A DNA stretch of 64,000 nt from Aristophania vespae (GCF_009906835.1 NZ_CP047652.1:1364001-1428000); one strand, 5' to 3'; counted from the first letter of the stretch, positions 1 to 10,933 are shown. Notes: generated by a model from the sequence alone, not told the origin. Made by a program: numbers and translations.

Positions 1-716
1 CCGTCTTTTAAGGGCGAATCATTTTGTCCTTTTTGGGAAGGACTTTTTCCTGGCTGCTTTTTTTCTGCAAAATTAGGTGTTTTATTATTGGTGTTAGTCT
101 GAACCTGTTCTTTGCGGGGGTGATAGGCTGGAAAATCTTTTAACATTTTAGAGCTATAAGCCCCTAATCCCATACCAATAAAGAGTAAAACCAGCGGCAT
201 AACCGCTAAAATCAATCCTCTTTTAAGGATCGAATAGCGCACCCAAAAATACCCGATCAAAAGCAGCCACCACCATAATGAAGGCGGTTTATAGCCATGT
301 TCAGCCAGAGTTTTGCGATCGTACCACATTGCAATAAAAGTGATCCCAGCAAAACAAATCGTTTCCAGAATTGAACCTGATCTCTGCATCGGGTCAACAC
401 CGCGCACGATATCGATAATAAATATGAATATCTCAAGAAAGCTCGGCAACATCATCAACCATGCCCAATGTGAAGGCACTGTTGCGGGGTCTTTCTTTTC
501 TCCCAGTGGAGGTTTTACCCGAGATGCCGAAGAAACCATCACGCTAAAAGAAGGCGTAATTAAACCGGCCTTTGACGCAGGGCGCCACTGATCACCAAAA
601 TCGGGAGTCCATACAAGTGTGTGTGGCTTGATACGGTGCTGTACAATTAAACGAATGATCTCCGCTCGGGATACAGGTCCCATTTGTTGACCATTATGTT
701 CGTAAAACCACTCCAT
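1..716 (-). CDS. GYF_2-domain membrane protein (partial, cut by left edge)
   Basis: An open frame runs from ATG at 716-714 to the window edge without a stop, giving about 238 codons. The N-terminus (MEWFYEHNGQQMGPVSRAEI, followed by a TLVW and a W-x-P-A segment) fits the GYF_2 (DUF4339) domain, usually a protein-interaction module at the start of membrane proteins. Three or four hydrophobic stretches follow (around residues 80-102, 115-132 and 150-190). The tail is then hydrophilic and rich in K, Q, N and P up to the edge. The ribosome-binding site is weak. The gene points away from the CsbD-like gene and may be monocistronic. Its specific function is unknown; the domain call rests on the N-terminal pattern only. 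Confidence 0.75.
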   Translation of the reverse strand, partial: MEWFYEHNGQQMGPVSRAEIIRLIVQHRIKPHTLVWTPDFGDQWRPASKAGLITPSFSVMVSSASRVKPPLGEKKDPATVPSHWAWLMMLPSFLEIFIFIIDIVRGVDPMQRSGSILETICFAGITFIAMWYDRKTLAEHGYKPPSLWWWLLLIGYFWVRYSILKRGLILAVMPLVLLFIGMGLGAYSSKMLKDFPAYHPRKEQVQTNTNNKTPNFAEKKQPGKSPSQKGQNDSPLKD

Positions 717-768
717 AAAACCAAACCGCACCCTTAAATTTACACATTATGTATCGTTAATTGATCAT

Positions 769-813
769 AAATAAGGCTTCCTGATGCATTTAAACACCCA
801 GGAAGCCTTATTT
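769..813 (-). terminator. Rho-independent terminator behind the CsbD-like gene
   Basis: Perfect 15-bp inverted repeat (769-783 with 799-813, 15-nt loop) with A/T-rich flanks on both sides. It lies 25 bases past the stop of the 838-1119 gene and would end its transcript. The AT flanks could let it work in both directions, but no gene arrives from the left on the + strand. Confidence 0.8.
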
Positions 814-837
814 TAATCAAAAATTCTTAGATTATTA

Positions 838-1119
838 TCACTTCTTAAAGAAAACTCTTCCAATAACCAACCCTATAACAGTTGCTATAAGGAGAGCCAT
901 GACAGGATGATCTTGAATAAAGCTTGTTGCAGCCTCTAATTTGGATTCATTTGCATCATAAAGATCAGCAAATTCCTGTTGAGCTTTGCCAGAAAGCTGA
1001 TCTTTTTTGCCACCAAGTTGCATGCCCATATCACCCGTTAGGCCACCTGCGGCATCTTTAGTGCGGCCTACAGCTTCATCAAGAAGGCCTTCGGCTTTTT
1101 TACCAATTGACTCTGCCAT
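838..1119 (-). CDS. CsbD-like stress protein with C-terminal membrane tail
   Basis: 93 residues. Residues 1-50 (KAEGLLDEAVGRTKDAAGG, then GKKDQLSGKAQQEF) match the CsbD family of small stress-induced proteins of unknown mechanism. Residues 68-93 (DHPVMALLIATVIGLVIGRV, then FFKK) form a glycine-containing transmembrane segment with basic end, like the tail of DUF883/ElaB/YqjD proteins that anchor to the inner membrane. Canonical CsbD proteins are soluble and lack this tail, so this is a two-part protein. A good Shine-Dalgarno sequence (AGGGA) lies upstream of ATG 1119. A strong terminator follows, so the gene is probably transcribed alone. A role in stress is inferred from the family. Confidence 0.8.
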   Translation of the reverse strand: MAESIGKKAEGLLDEAVGRTKDAAGGLTGDMGMQLGGKKDQLSGKAQQEFADLYDANESKLEAATSFIQDHPVMALLIATVIGLVIGRVFFKK

Positions 1120-1444
1120 GTGATTATCCCTTTTTCATAAATGGACGATAAGAAGCAAAGTTCCGAGCTATACTCCTTATCGGAGCATTCATAGGATATG
1201 ACATTTATAGCTCAAACCACAAGAGAATTGAGAGATAAACTTACTGTAATCCTCAGTTAACACTTTATTGATAGAAGCTCACTAACTTTTTTTAAAGAAA
1301 AATAAGAGGATTTACGAACTAAGGATTATGTAAATCTCTCATTCATGAGGGCTATAAGTTTAGGTGCAAATCATATTATTAAATATTATAGTCCCTACTT
1401 CGAAACCAGCAATAAAATCTTAATAAGAGGTGAAAGCTGCATTT
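1120..1444. other. Divergent intergenic region, CsbD-like gene / efflux operon
   Basis: About 325 bases that must hold the promoters of the leftward CsbD-like gene and the rightward efflux operon. It is AT-rich. I see no gene, no tRNA and no convincing paired -35/-10 boxes. A Shine-Dalgarno-like AGAGG at 1426-1430 serves the efflux adaptor gene. Confidence 0.5.
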
Positions 1445-2617
1445 ATGAATAAGCAACCTCCTGCTTCCTCAAAAAAACGGAAAAAATGGGTTATTGGTAG
1501 CATTTTTGCTCTCCTTTTGCTTCTTATAGGATGGCAGCTTATTATTCACGCTCACTTTGGCACCAAAAAAAACGCACATTCAAAAAATCAGGCTCAGGCT
1601 GTTGCAGTGACGACTGCCCAAAAAGGGCATATGCCGGTTATTCTGCAACTTTTAGGAACAGTCGTTCCCGTTGCTAATGTTACAATCACGCCACGCGTTA
1701 ATGGTCATATTCTCAAAGTTTATTACCAAGAAGGCCAACATGTTCATGCTGGTGACGAATTAGAGCTTATCGATCCGCGCCCTTATGAAGCAACTTTAGC
1801 TCAATATGAAGGAACCTTAGCTGCTGATCGCGCGCAATTAGCACGCGCCCGCATTGATAATGCCCGCTATCAAAGACTGATCAAGCAAAATTCAACGTCA
1901 GCCATGACTGCAAAAGACCAAGAATTTACGGTCAAACAGTTAGAAGGTCAGGTCAAATTTGATGAAGCTAATGTGCGTAATGCCAAACTCAATGTAAATT
2001 ACTGCCATATCCTTGCCCCCGTAGATGGGCGGGTTGGTATTCGTGCCTTGGACGTTGGAAATTACGTCACAACCGGGCAGTCGGGCGGTTTGACAACATT
2101 AACGCAAATGCAGCCTATATCAGTGATATTTACTCTGCCACAAAATGATCTTCCCGAAGTACAGAAACAACTCTCCAAGCAGCAATTTTTAAAACTTGAG
2201 GCCTGGAATAGTGATAACACCCAAAAACTTGCCGAAGGCACGGTTAAAGCTCTGGACAGCCAAATAGACACAGCAACGGGAACAGTGCGGTTACGCGGCA
2301 TTTTTGCCAATGAAGATGAAAGACTTTTTCCTAATGAATTTGTCAATGCGCATCTTCTTGTCAAAACACTCAATGACGTTTTGCTTGTGCCCGGCGGCGC
2401 AGTTCAGACAGGGCCGGACGGTTCTTTTCTTTACGTCATTAAAGACGATATGACCGTTGAAATAAGAGCCATCAAAACAGGACAAAGCGATGATAACAAC
2501 ACCGTTATTCTCTCAGGTTTAAAACCAGGAGAAAAAGTTGTCACAGACGGCATTAATCACCTCAAAGAAGGCAGTAAAGTGTTCATTACATCATCAGAAG
2601 GTCGTCCCTCACCGTAA
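1445..2617 (+). CDS. mdtA: RND efflux periplasmic adaptor, MdtA-like
   Basis: Membrane fusion protein of a tripartite RND pump. It links the two inner-membrane permeases encoded next to the outer-membrane channel. The N-terminus has a lysine-rich start and one transmembrane anchor (about residues 16-35). The body then shows the lipoyl half-motif GQHVHAGDELELIDPRPYEA, an alpha-helical hairpin rich in A, Q and R, and the second lipoyl half (HILAPVDGRVGIRALDVGNY), which is the HlyD/MdtA layout. Of two possible starts, GTG 1430 overlaps the only Shine-Dalgarno sequence, so ATG 1445 is preferred. First gene of a four-gene operon (adaptor, permease, permease, channel). The substrate cannot be read from sequence. 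Confidence 0.9.
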   Translation: MNKQPPASSKKRKKWVIGSIFALLLLLIGWQLIIHAHFGTKKNAHSKNQAQAVAVTTAQKGHMPVILQLLGTVVPVANVTITPRVNGHILKVYYQEGQHVHAGDELELIDPRPYEATLAQYEGTLAADRAQLARARIDNARYQRLIKQNSTSAMTAKDQEFTVKQLEGQVKFDEANVRNAKLNVNYCHILAPVDGRVGIRALDVGNYVTTGQSGGLTTLTQMQPISVIFTLPQNDLPEVQKQLSKQQFLKLEAWNSDNTQKLAEGTVKALDSQIDTATGTVRLRGIFANEDERLFPNEFVNAHLLVKTLNDVLLVPGGAVQTGPDGSFLYVIKDDMTVEIRAIKTGQSDDNNTVILSGLKPGEKVVTDGINHLKEGSKVFITSSEGRPSP

Positions 2618-2668
2618 AATCACCGAGGCCTTTATCTTTACCTTTCTGACGACTGAAAGTGCATTTTC

Positions 2669-5600
2669 GTGAATCCTTCTCGCCTGTTTATTGACCGCCC
2701 TGTAGCAACCAGCCTCCTTATGGTGGCCATTTTGCTGGCGGGCCTGCTAGGCTATCACTTCCTTCCCATTTCAGCATTGCCAGAGGTTGAATACCCCACC
2801 ATAACGGTTTCGACCTTTTATCCTGGCGCCAGCCCTGATGTCATGGCGACCTCCGTCACAGCCCCCTTAGAAACGCAGCTCGGTCAAATGGCGGGCCTAG
2901 AGCAAATGACGTCTCAATCTTCGGGAGGCGCTTCAGTTGTTACATTGCGTTTTGGGCTAGATATGGCAATGGATATTGCTGAACAGGAAGTGCAGGCAGC
3001 GATCAATAATGCTCAATCACTTTTACCTAGTGATCTGCCTGCTCCTCCAATTTATGCCAAAGTTAATCCGGCTGATACACCCGTTTTGACACTTGGCATT
3101 ACATCTAAAACAATGCCACTTGTGCAAGTAGAAGACTACGTAAATACACGCTTAGAACAAAAAATAAGCCAAATTTCAGGCGTAGGATTGGTTAGTCTTT
3201 CGGGAGGTAATCGCAAAGCCTACCGAATACAAATTAATATCCCCAAGCTAACTTCTTATGGCATTGCGATTGATACAGTTAGAACCATTATTGGCACAGT
3301 CAATGTAAATTCCCCTACGGGCACATTTGACGGTCCCAAACATTCCACATCTTTGCGCATTGACGGCCAAATCCAGTCTGTAGAGCAATTATTGGACCAG
3401 GTTATTGCCTATCAAAATAATGGTCCCATTCGCTTACGTGATGTAGCAACCGTCATAGAAGGAGCCGAAAATAATCAGCTTGCAGCATGGTCCAATAATG
3501 TTCCTGCTCTCATTTTAAATGTACAGCGCCAGCCCGGCGCCAATGTTATCGCTGTCGCTGATAATGTGCGGGCCATGTTGCCCCGCCTTAGACAAGACCT
3601 GCCCACCGGAATTGACATTACCCCTCTCACTGACCGCACAACAACTATCCGTGCTTCAGTTCACGATGTAGGGTTTGAACTTATATTAGCGATGTTTCTT
3701 GTTGTCGCCGTTATTTTCGTTTTTTTATGGAATGTTCCTGCAACGCTCATACCCGGCCTGTCAGTTCCGCTTTCTTTGATCGGAACGCTTGCTGTTATGC
3801 ATTTACTTGGGTTTTCGCTTGATAATTTATCTCTCATGGCTTTGACCATCGCTTCAGGCTTTGTTGTTGATGACGCCATTGTTGTGATTGAAAATATATC
3901 ACGCTACGTCGAAGCAGGTGACGACCGCCGCACAGCAGCTCTCAAAGGAGCAAAGGAAATAGGATTCACCATCATTTCCTTAACCGTGTCTCTCATAGCA
4001 GTACTCATTCCACTGCTATTTATGAGTGACGTTGTGGGACGTCTTTTTCATGAATTTGCCACCACACTGGCAATTACGATCATTATTTCAGCCATCGTCT
4101 CAATTACGCTTGTGCCCATGATGTGCGCCCGTATGTTGAGCGAAAAACCCGCTCAAAAACGTCTTTCAGAAGCAGAACATCAAGACAGAAAACGCTCTTT
4201 TTCTGAGCGGATAACACAGTTTACGCACTGGATGATTGCTCATTATGACAGAGCCTTAAATATAGTTCTACGGCACCAAAAACTCACACTCACTATTACC
4301 CTAGGAACAATTTTACTAACCGGATTTCTGGCTTGGTCTATTCCAAAAGGCTTTTTCCCTGAACAGGATACAGGCGTTCTGCAAGGTGTATCTGTCATGG
4401 CCCAGAGCATATCTTTTGAAGGTATGAAAGAAAAGCAGGCTGCCTTGGGTAAAAGACTTCTTCAAGACCCCGACATAGAAAGCCTGTCATCTTTCATCGG
4501 GGTTGATGGCCAGAATATGACTCTTAATGTCGGGCGTTTTCTAATTAATCTTAAACCCAAAGATAAACGCACTAGCTCTCTTACTACGATTTTGCAAAGA
4601 TTGAGCGATGCAAGCCATGATGTTGTAGGAACCCAATTATTTGTCCAGCCTGTTCAAGATTTATCACTTGATTCAACAGTCTCGGCTATGCGCTATCAGT
4701 TTGTATTGGAAACACCTGATTATCAGGACTTCGAAATTTGGGTCCCGCGCTTTTTAGACGCTCTTAAAAAAGAACCAGCCATTGCTTCAATGACATCTGA
4801 CCTTCAGTCAGATGGTCTCACCGCCATGATCACGCTCAACCGAACCAATGGAGCGCGTTATTCTATTACCCCACAAACAGTCGATAACGCCCTTTATGAT
4901 AGTTTTGGTCAAAGACAAGTTTCTACCATTTACACACAGGCTAACCAGTACCGTGTCATTTTAGAAGCTGAACCTCGCTTGCATAAAGACATAAGCAGTC
5001 TATCACAACTTTACTTACCTGGTATTTCATCTGAAGCCGGTGGCAGTACTTCAGGGCCCGAACGTAAGCCCACCTCAGGGCTTGTCCCTTTATCGCAAGT
5101 CACACAACTTTCACGCATGAAGTCACCGCTACTCATTACTCACTTTGGGCAGTTCCCCGCTACAACAATTTCATTTAATGTCACGTCGGGCTATGCACTG
5201 GGTGAAGCAACGCAGGCTATTGAACATACAAAAGATAAAATTAATCTTCCTGCCAGTTTCCAAACCGCTTTCCAGGGCACAGCAGCAGCTTTCCAGACAT
5301 CTTTGGGGCACGAACTAGCGCTTATTATAGCCGCTATTGTAGCTGTATATATTGTTCTGGGAATGCTTTATGAGAGCTTCATCCATCCTATTACCATTCT
5401 ATCAACTCTACCTTCTGCCGCTATAGGGCTTTATTAGGGCTTTATGCCTTTGGCATGGCGCTTGATATTATGGGAATTATAGGCATTGTCCTGCTCATTG
5501 GTATCGTGAAGAAAAATGCCATCATGATGATTGATTTCGCCTTAAATGCTGAAAGGCAAGAAAATCTATCACCTCTTGAGGCCATTCATCAGGCAGCCCT

Positions 5601-5856
5601 CCTCCGCTTTCGTCCAATTTTAATGACAACTTTGGCAGCTTTATTTGGTGCCTTGCCACTCATGATGAGCACGGGCACAGGAGCAGAATTGCGTCGTCCT
5701 TTGGGTGTAGCGATCGTTTTTGGGCTGCTTTTGTCACAGCTTCTTACTCTTTTTACCACGCCCGTAATGTATCTTTTTATGGATAAAATCTCACGACGTG
5801 TCAGAGATTTTTTTCAGCCCTCTTCCGATGAAGAAAAGATAACGGAAAGACCGTGA
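2669..5856 (+). CDS. mdtB: RND efflux permease, MdtB-like, single-base frameshift
   Basis: Inner-membrane proton-driven pump subunit of about 1062 residues when the frame is corrected. The GTG start gives [20 protein letters not shown], typical of MdtB. The TM4 proton-relay motif is present ([17 protein letters not shown]), as is the TM10 lysine region ([20 protein letters not shown]). The frame opened at 2669 stops at 5435-5437 after LPSAAIGLY. The rest of the protein continues in another frame from about 5429. Adding one G to the GGG at 5426-5428 restores [20 protein letters not shown], matching the paralogue downstream. The loss is probably technical (see findings). The end overlaps the start of the mdtC-like gene (GTGA), which indicates translational coupling. 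Confidence 0.88.
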
Positions 5857-8800
5857 AACTCGTTAGGTTTTTTGTCAGACGACCTGTTGGCACCACCCTT
5901 ATGGCACTGGCCATGTTTTTAGGTGGTATACTCGGGTTTATTGGCCTCCCGGTTGCGGATTTACCTAATGTTGAATACCCCGTCATTATGGTCACCGCAA
6001 CCCAGCCAGGAGGATCACCTTCAGAAATTGCAAGCACAGTTGCTGAACCTCTGGAACGCCATTTAGGGGCTATTGCGGGTGTGCGAGAAATCACGTCTCA
6101 ATCAACCGTAAATCAAACACGTATCCTGCTACAATTTGAGCTCACACGCGATATTAATGGAGCCGCTCGAGACGTTCAGGCAGCCTTAAGGGCAGCAAGA
6201 CAGGATCTACCGACGTCTCTGCGCCAGGACCCTAAATACATGAAGGCCAATGCTAATGGGCCGCCCATCATGGTGCTAAGTGTCGTCTCCTCTACGCGCA
6301 CCCCTCAGCAGCTTTTCGATTTTGCCACTAATATTATTGTGCCTGGTTTAAGCCAGGTTGAAGGTGTGGGTAATGTTGCCATTAGAGGGAGTGCTCTACC
6401 AGCAGTACGCGTCGAGCTTAATCCCTTAAGGCTCTTTCGTTATGGCATTGGTTTTGAAGATATACGCGCCGCCCTGGCCTCCGCTAATGCCCATACACCT
6501 AAAGGTTTTATAGAGGTTCATGGTCAGAGACTTACTCTGGCTACAAATGATCAGGCCAATGGAGCAAAAGCTTACCGTGATCTCATTATAGCCTATCGCA
6601 ATAACCAGCCTGTTCAACTCTCAGACGTTGCTGATATTATCGATAGCAAAGAAGATCTAAGGCAGGGTGGTTATATTAACGGCCAGCCTGCCATTATTTG
6701 CACGGTCTATGCACAGAGCGGCGCTAACATTATTAAAACCATTGATCACCTCAAAGCCCGTTTCCCCTCCATTGAGGCGTCTTTACCAGGAGATAGTACT
6801 CTCACATTACACCTTGATCGCTCAACAGCTATTCGTGCTGCCCTTACGGATACAGAGAGAACCCTTATTCTTTCTGTATTATTAGTGGTGCTTGTCGTCA
6901 TGTTGTTTCTTCATGATTTAAGAGCAACTTTTATTCCAGCTTTAATCGTTCCTTTAGCCACCGTAACGACATTTGGAGTTATGAAGCTTTTTGGCTACCA
7001 GCTGGATACACTTTCACTCATGGCATTGACTATCGCGACAGGATTTATTGTCGATGATGCGATTGTTGTACTAGAAAATATAATACGTTATCTTGAAAAA
7101 GGTCATACACCTTACAAGGCTGCTATATTAGGCGCTTCAGAGGTCACTTTTACCGTTATATCAATTACCTTATCGCTTATTGTTGTTTTCCTGCCAATTT
7201 TATTGATGCAGGGCATAGCAGGTATGTTTTTTCATGAATTTGCTATGACGATGATTATCGCACTGACAGTTTCACTCATTTTATCATTAAGCCTCACCCC
7301 TATGATGAGTGCTGTTTTTCTTAAAAAAAATTCTATTTCTGTAAGGCACAACTTTAAAGCAGCCTTTAACGTTATTTATTATTGCCAAAATATATTTCAG
7401 TCCTGTTTTAACTACCTGATAAAAGCTTATGAACGTTCATTAAATAAAGCCTTAAATCATCCCCGTTTAATTATTTTATCTCTCCCTCTTACTCTGGCCT
7501 TAGCTGCCTTGATGTTTATTATTTTACCCAAAGAGCTTTTTCCTCAGCAGGACCACGACATGATCATGGGGCGTTTAGTCGCTGATCAGTCCGTTTCTTT
7601 TCATGCTTTACAATTATTAACTCAAAAAATAGAACGCAAACTCGCTGATGATCCTGACGTTATAAGTGTGATTGGTGGCTTGGGTAAGCGCTCAGCTAAC
7701 TCAGTTAATTTTTTCGTTACCCTCAGGCCACGGAATGAACGCAAAGACGATATTTCCACGACAATCCATAGGTTAAATCAAAGCTTTTCCCACCATGCTG
7801 GTGGTGCGCTACGCTTGCGTCTCCCCAGCCTTATTGGAGGAGGAGCACGATCCTCTGACGGTGCTTATCAATATAGTTTGCAAGGCTCTTCGGCTGAGGA
7901 ACTTTATAGTTGGACCCCAAAACTCGTAAAAGCGCTCTCTCATTTGCCCTTATTAACTGATGTCACTTCAGACACTGAGCAAAACGGCAGGGGCATAACT
8001 CTATTTTTAAATCGTGATGTTGAGGCGCGTTATAAAGTTACCCCTCAGCTTGCTAGCCAGACACTTTATGATGCTTTTGGGCAACGCTCGGCTTCCGTCA
8101 TATATGGTGACTTAAACCAATATCATGTCGTCATGGAAGCAGCACCACGCTTTTGGTCTGACCCCTCTTTTCTTAAGCAAATGTGGGTTAGTACAGCAGG
8201 TGGTACAGCGCATGGAGGAACAGCTTCTAATAATGTGCGTGTCAGAACAAATAAACTAGACACATCTTTAAGCCAAAGTGAAATTTCTTACCGAAATTCT
8301 ATTGCAAATGCTTTAGCAGGTGGAAAATCTGCCTCAAATGGCGCCGCTGTTACAACCTCACGTGAGATAATGATACCTCTTTCCCTTATTGGTCAGTTAA
8401 ACAACGTTAATGAACCTTTAGCTGTTAACCATCAAGGGCAGTTCGTCTCCACCACAATCTCATTTAACCTTGCACCCGGTGCCTCATTGGGTCCCGCTAT
8501 TACCTCAGTGCAGGAAGCTCTTATAAAGCTCCATATTCCGCCTTCAATTCATGGCGGATTTGCTGGCAGTGCAGCAAATTTTAAGAAGACGGTTAATCAG
8601 GAACCTCTATTAATATGCGCGGCCCTTATCGCAGTTTATATCGTCCTTGGCATTCTTTATGAAAGCCTCATCCATCCCCTAACAATTCTTTCAACTCTAC
8701 CTTCAGCAGGGGTTGGCGCGCTTATTGCCACAGCCTTATCAGGCAAAGCATTTTCACTTTTAACGCTTATTGGTATTATTCTTCTAATCGGCATTGTAAA

Positions 8801-9137
8801 GAAAAACGCCATCATGCTCATTGATTTTGCTCTTCAGGAGCAGAAAAAAGGCCTTAGCGCTTACAAAGCCATTCATAAAGCTAGTTTACTGCGTTTTCGC
8901 CCTATTATTATGACCTCTTTTGCCGCCGCTCTAGGAGCTTTACCCTTGCTCATTGGGCATGGCTCTGGTTCTGAATTACGACGTCCTCTTGGTATCTCTA
9001 TTTTAGGAGGGCTATGTTTAAGCCAGCTTTTCACACTCTACACAACACCTGTTGTGTATCTTTATTTAGATCGCTTTGGCCGCTTTGTTAAAAAATCGCG
9101 TAAGGATTTCTCGTATCGCTTTTCACTGATTAAGTAA
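5853..9137 (+). CDS. mdtC: RND efflux permease, MdtC-like
   Basis: Second RND permease, 1094 residues, a paralogue of the gene before it. The [20 protein letters not shown] start, the TM4 motif [20 protein letters not shown] and the TM10 segment [20 protein letters not shown] mark the HAE1/MdtBC class. In E. coli the MdtB and MdtC subunits assemble into a mixed trimer, and two adjacent paralogues here suggest the same. Two spots are longer than usual: a spacer near residues 490-520 and a Ser/Asn/Gly-rich insert around residues 780-840. The GTG start overlaps the previous stop by four bases. The reading frame is intact. Confidence 0.92.
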   Translation: MKLVRFFVRRPVGTTLMALAMFLGGILGFIGLPVADLPNVEYPVIMVTATQPGGSPSEIASTVAEPLERHLGAIAGVREITSQSTVNQTRILLQFELTRDINGAARDVQAALRAARQDLPTSLRQDPKYMKANANGPPIMVLSVVSSTRTPQQLFDFATNIIVPGLSQVEGVGNVAIRGSALPAVRVELNPLRLFRYGIGFEDIRAALASANAHTPKGFIEVHGQRLTLATNDQANGAKAYRDLIIAYRNNQPVQLSDVADIIDSKEDLRQGGYINGQPAIICTVYAQSGANIIKTIDHLKARFPSIEASLPGDSTLTLHLDRSTAIRAALTDTERTLILSVLLVVLVVMLFLHDLRATFIPALIVPLATVTTFGVMKLFGYQLDTLSLMALTIATGFIVDDAIVVLENIIRYLEKGHTPYKAAILGASEVTFTVISITLSLIVVFLPILLMQGIAGMFFHEFAMTMIIALTVSLILSLSLTPMMSAVFLKKNSISVRHNFKAAFNVIYYCQNIFQSCFNYLIKAYERSLNKALNHPRLIILSLPLTLALAALMFIILPKELFPQQDHDMIMGRLVADQSVSFHALQLLTQKIERKLADDPDVISVIGGLGKRSANSVNFFVTLRPRNERKDDISTTIHRLNQSFSHHAGGALRLRLPSLIGGGARSSDGAYQYSLQGSSAEELYSWTPKLVKALSHLPLLTDVTSDTEQNGRGITLFLNRDVEARYKVTPQLASQTLYDAFGQRSASVIYGDLNQYHVVMEAAPRFWSDPSFLKQMWVSTAGGTAHGGTASNNVRVRTNKLDTSLSQSEISYRNSIANALAGGKSASNGAAVTTSREIMIPLSLIGQLNNVNEPLAVNHQGQFVSTTISFNLAPGASLGPAITSVQEALIKLHIPPSIHGGFAGSAANFKKTVNQEPLLICAALIAVYIVLGILYESLIHPLTILSTLPSAGVGALIATALSGKAFSLLTLIGIILLIGIVKKNAIMLIDFALQEQKKGLSAYKAIHKASLLRFRPIIMTSFAAALGALPLLIGHGSGSELRRPLGISILGGLCLSQLFTLYTTPVVYLYLDRFGRFVKKSRKDFSYRFSLIK

Positions 9138-9161
9138 TCATTCCACAACCAGGATCATCAC

Positions 9162-10676
9162 GTGGCCCGTTTCTCACCTCACCGTAATTTTGTTAGTTTT
9201 GCCCCTATTTTCCTATTACTAAGCAGTTGCATGGTGGGGCCGGATTATCATCGCCCTAAAGCCATTATTAGTACTCACTTTAAAGAGGCTCCCCCTCCAC
9301 AGGGCTGGGTAAAATCTCAGCCAGATAAAGCCGCTCTAGCAAAAGGAAAATGGTGGACAATCTTTAATGATCCTACCCTTGATGAATTGGAAGAGCGCGT
9401 TAATAAATCTAACCAAAATATAAAACAATATGAGGCGCAATACCGCAAAGCGCGGGCAATGATTGATTCAGTTCGTGCTAATCTCTATCCAACACTTAAT
9501 GGGCAATTTTCATTTAACCGCAATTCACGTGGTGGTTCTGCTATTGATAGTTCTGGCATTAGCCATACTCAAACTTTTACAACTAACAGTTGGACCACCG
9601 GACCAAGCGCTAGCTGGACGATTGACGTTTGGGGAACAATTAGACGTCAAATTCAGCAACAGGTGACAGCTGCTCAATCAAGTGCCGCACTTTTGGCAAA
9701 TATGCATCTTTCTTATCAACTAGAATTAGCGACTGACTATTTCAATCTTCGTTATCAAGATAGTTTGATTGATTTATTTGACCGCAACGTCGGACTATAT
9801 AAACATAATCTTGAAATATTAGAAAATCAGCTTGAAGCTGGCGTTGCCGACCCTACTAGTGTGCTTCAGGCACGTTATCAATTACAATCAACCCAGGCAA
9901 GTCTTGCTAATGCTCATGTTGCTCGTGCTCAATATGAACATGCTATTGCAGTACTAACAGGTAGAGCACCTGCTGATTTAACTCTAACCCAGGCTCCGCT
10001 GCCCTCTATTTTGCCTCCCCCTCCCGAGGCCATACCCTCTACTTTGTTAGAAAGACGACCAGACATTGCTCAGGCTGAAAGAGAGATGGAAAGCTATAAT
10101 GCTGAAATTGGCTATCGCATTGGCAGCTTTTTTCCACAAATTACGCTTAATGCAAGTTACGGCTATAGTGGCGACCCTCTAAGAAAACTTATTCAGACAG
10201 CAACCCGTACTTGGTCACTCGGTGCTGGTGCTACAGAAACAATATTTGCTGGTGGTGCACGCTCCGCTGCCGTGAGAGAAGCCGAAGCAGATTACGACAA
10301 TGCTGTTGCATCTTATAGACAAACTGTTTTAACAGCCTTACAAGATACCGAGGATCAGCTATCGAATTTACGTTATCTGAACGAGCAAATGATCTATCAG
10401 GACCAGGCGGTAAAAAGCGCAGAAGAGGCCATTCGTATTTCTATGAATGAGTACCTTGCTGGGACACAAATTTATACAACCGTCATCGCAGCTCAACAGA
10501 CTGCCTTACAATATGAGCAAACGCGCTTACAAATTCAGCAACAACGTCTTTTATCAGAAATCCGTTTAATCACAGATCTTGGTGGAGGCTGGGATTCCGA
10601 CAAACTTCCAAGTAAAGCCTCTTTACAAACGGATAACCCAATTTTACCAAGCTTTATTCAAAAAGATAAAAACTAA
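9162..10676 (+). CDS. Outer-membrane efflux lipoprotein, NodT/OprM family
   Basis: 504 residues. A signal peptide ends in the lipobox LLSSC with Cys23, followed by MVGPDYHRP, the usual opening of NodT/OprM-type channels. The rest contains two copies of the TolC-like repeat. LLERRPDIAQAEREM begins the second half, and GGGWDSDKLP lies near the end. It should form the trimeric outer-membrane duct for the MdtABC-like pump encoded just upstream. The GTG start is 24 bases after the permease stop. A terminator follows immediately, closing the operon. Confidence 0.92.
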   Translation: MARFSPHRNFVSFAPIFLLLSSCMVGPDYHRPKAIISTHFKEAPPPQGWVKSQPDKAALAKGKWWTIFNDPTLDELEERVNKSNQNIKQYEAQYRKARAMIDSVRANLYPTLNGQFSFNRNSRGGSAIDSSGISHTQTFTTNSWTTGPSASWTIDVWGTIRRQIQQQVTAAQSSAALLANMHLSYQLELATDYFNLRYQDSLIDLFDRNVGLYKHNLEILENQLEAGVADPTSVLQARYQLQSTQASLANAHVARAQYEHAIAVLTGRAPADLTLTQAPLPSILPPPPEAIPSTLLERRPDIAQAEREMESYNAEIGYRIGSFFPQITLNASYGYSGDPLRKLIQTATRTWSLGAGATETIFAGGARSAAVREAEADYDNAVASYRQTVLTALQDTEDQLSNLRYLNEQMIYQDQAVKSAEEAIRISMNEYLAGTQIYTTVIAAQQTALQYEQTRLQIQQQRLLSEIRLITDLGGGWDSDKLPSKASLQTDNPILPSFIQKDKN

Positions 10677-10709
10677 AAAAACCGCCCTTATTAAGTGAGG
10701 GCGGTTTTT
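10677..10709 (+). terminator. Rho-independent terminator of the MdtABC-like operon
   Basis: Twelve-bp stem (10677-10688 with 10698-10709), nine-base loop, GC-rich core CCGCCCT/AGGGCGG and a T run on the 3' side. It starts one base after the stop codon of the outer-membrane channel gene. Confidence 0.92.
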
Positions 10710-10728
10710 ATATAAACGGCGTCAATTT

Positions 10729-10893
10729 TTAACATTTTTTGCGCTTTTTACAGCAACAATGACGCCCCATTAAAATACCAACAATACCAGCCGCGATTGT
10801 CCATAACCATGAATGATCATTTACAAGATCTTTAACCAGGCACTGAGCTTGGCCTGTCAGCGGGCATAATTTGTCTTTAACACAAGTACTCAT
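10729..10893 (-). CDS. Small cysteine-rich single-span membrane protein, 54 aa
   Basis: Open frame of 54 codons from ATG 10893 to TAA 10731-10729, preceded by a good Shine-Dalgarno sequence (GAGAAAGGG). The N-terminal part holds three cysteines (MSTCVKDKLCPLTGQAQC). A tryptophan- and glycine-containing hydrophobic segment follows (about residues 29-43, WLWTIAAGIVGILMG). The end is RHCCCKKRKKC. The DHSW plus glycine-zipper tail resembles the C-terminus of the CsbD-like protein at 838-1119 and DUF883-type anchors. It sits alone between two terminators. Function unknown. The call rests on the frame, the ribosome-binding site and the domain-like pattern. Confidence 0.6.
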   Translation of the reverse strand: MSTCVKDKLCPLTGQAQCLVKDLVNDHSWLWTIAAGIVGILMGRHCCCKKRKKC

Positions 10894-10933
10894 GCTTTTA
10901 CCCTTTCTCTCATACCAAAATAATAGTTCAATA

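Noticed and set aside
313-591. Plus-strand reading frame of 92 codons
   Set aside because: It is antisense to the GYF_2-domain gene, has no ribosome-binding site and no recognisable sequence.
1144-1164. EcfG-type general stress promoter upstream of the CsbD-like gene (GGAAC at 1160-1164, - strand)
   Set aside because: The spacing to the next CGT-like box is 12 bases, not the 16-17 expected, and the -10 does not match.
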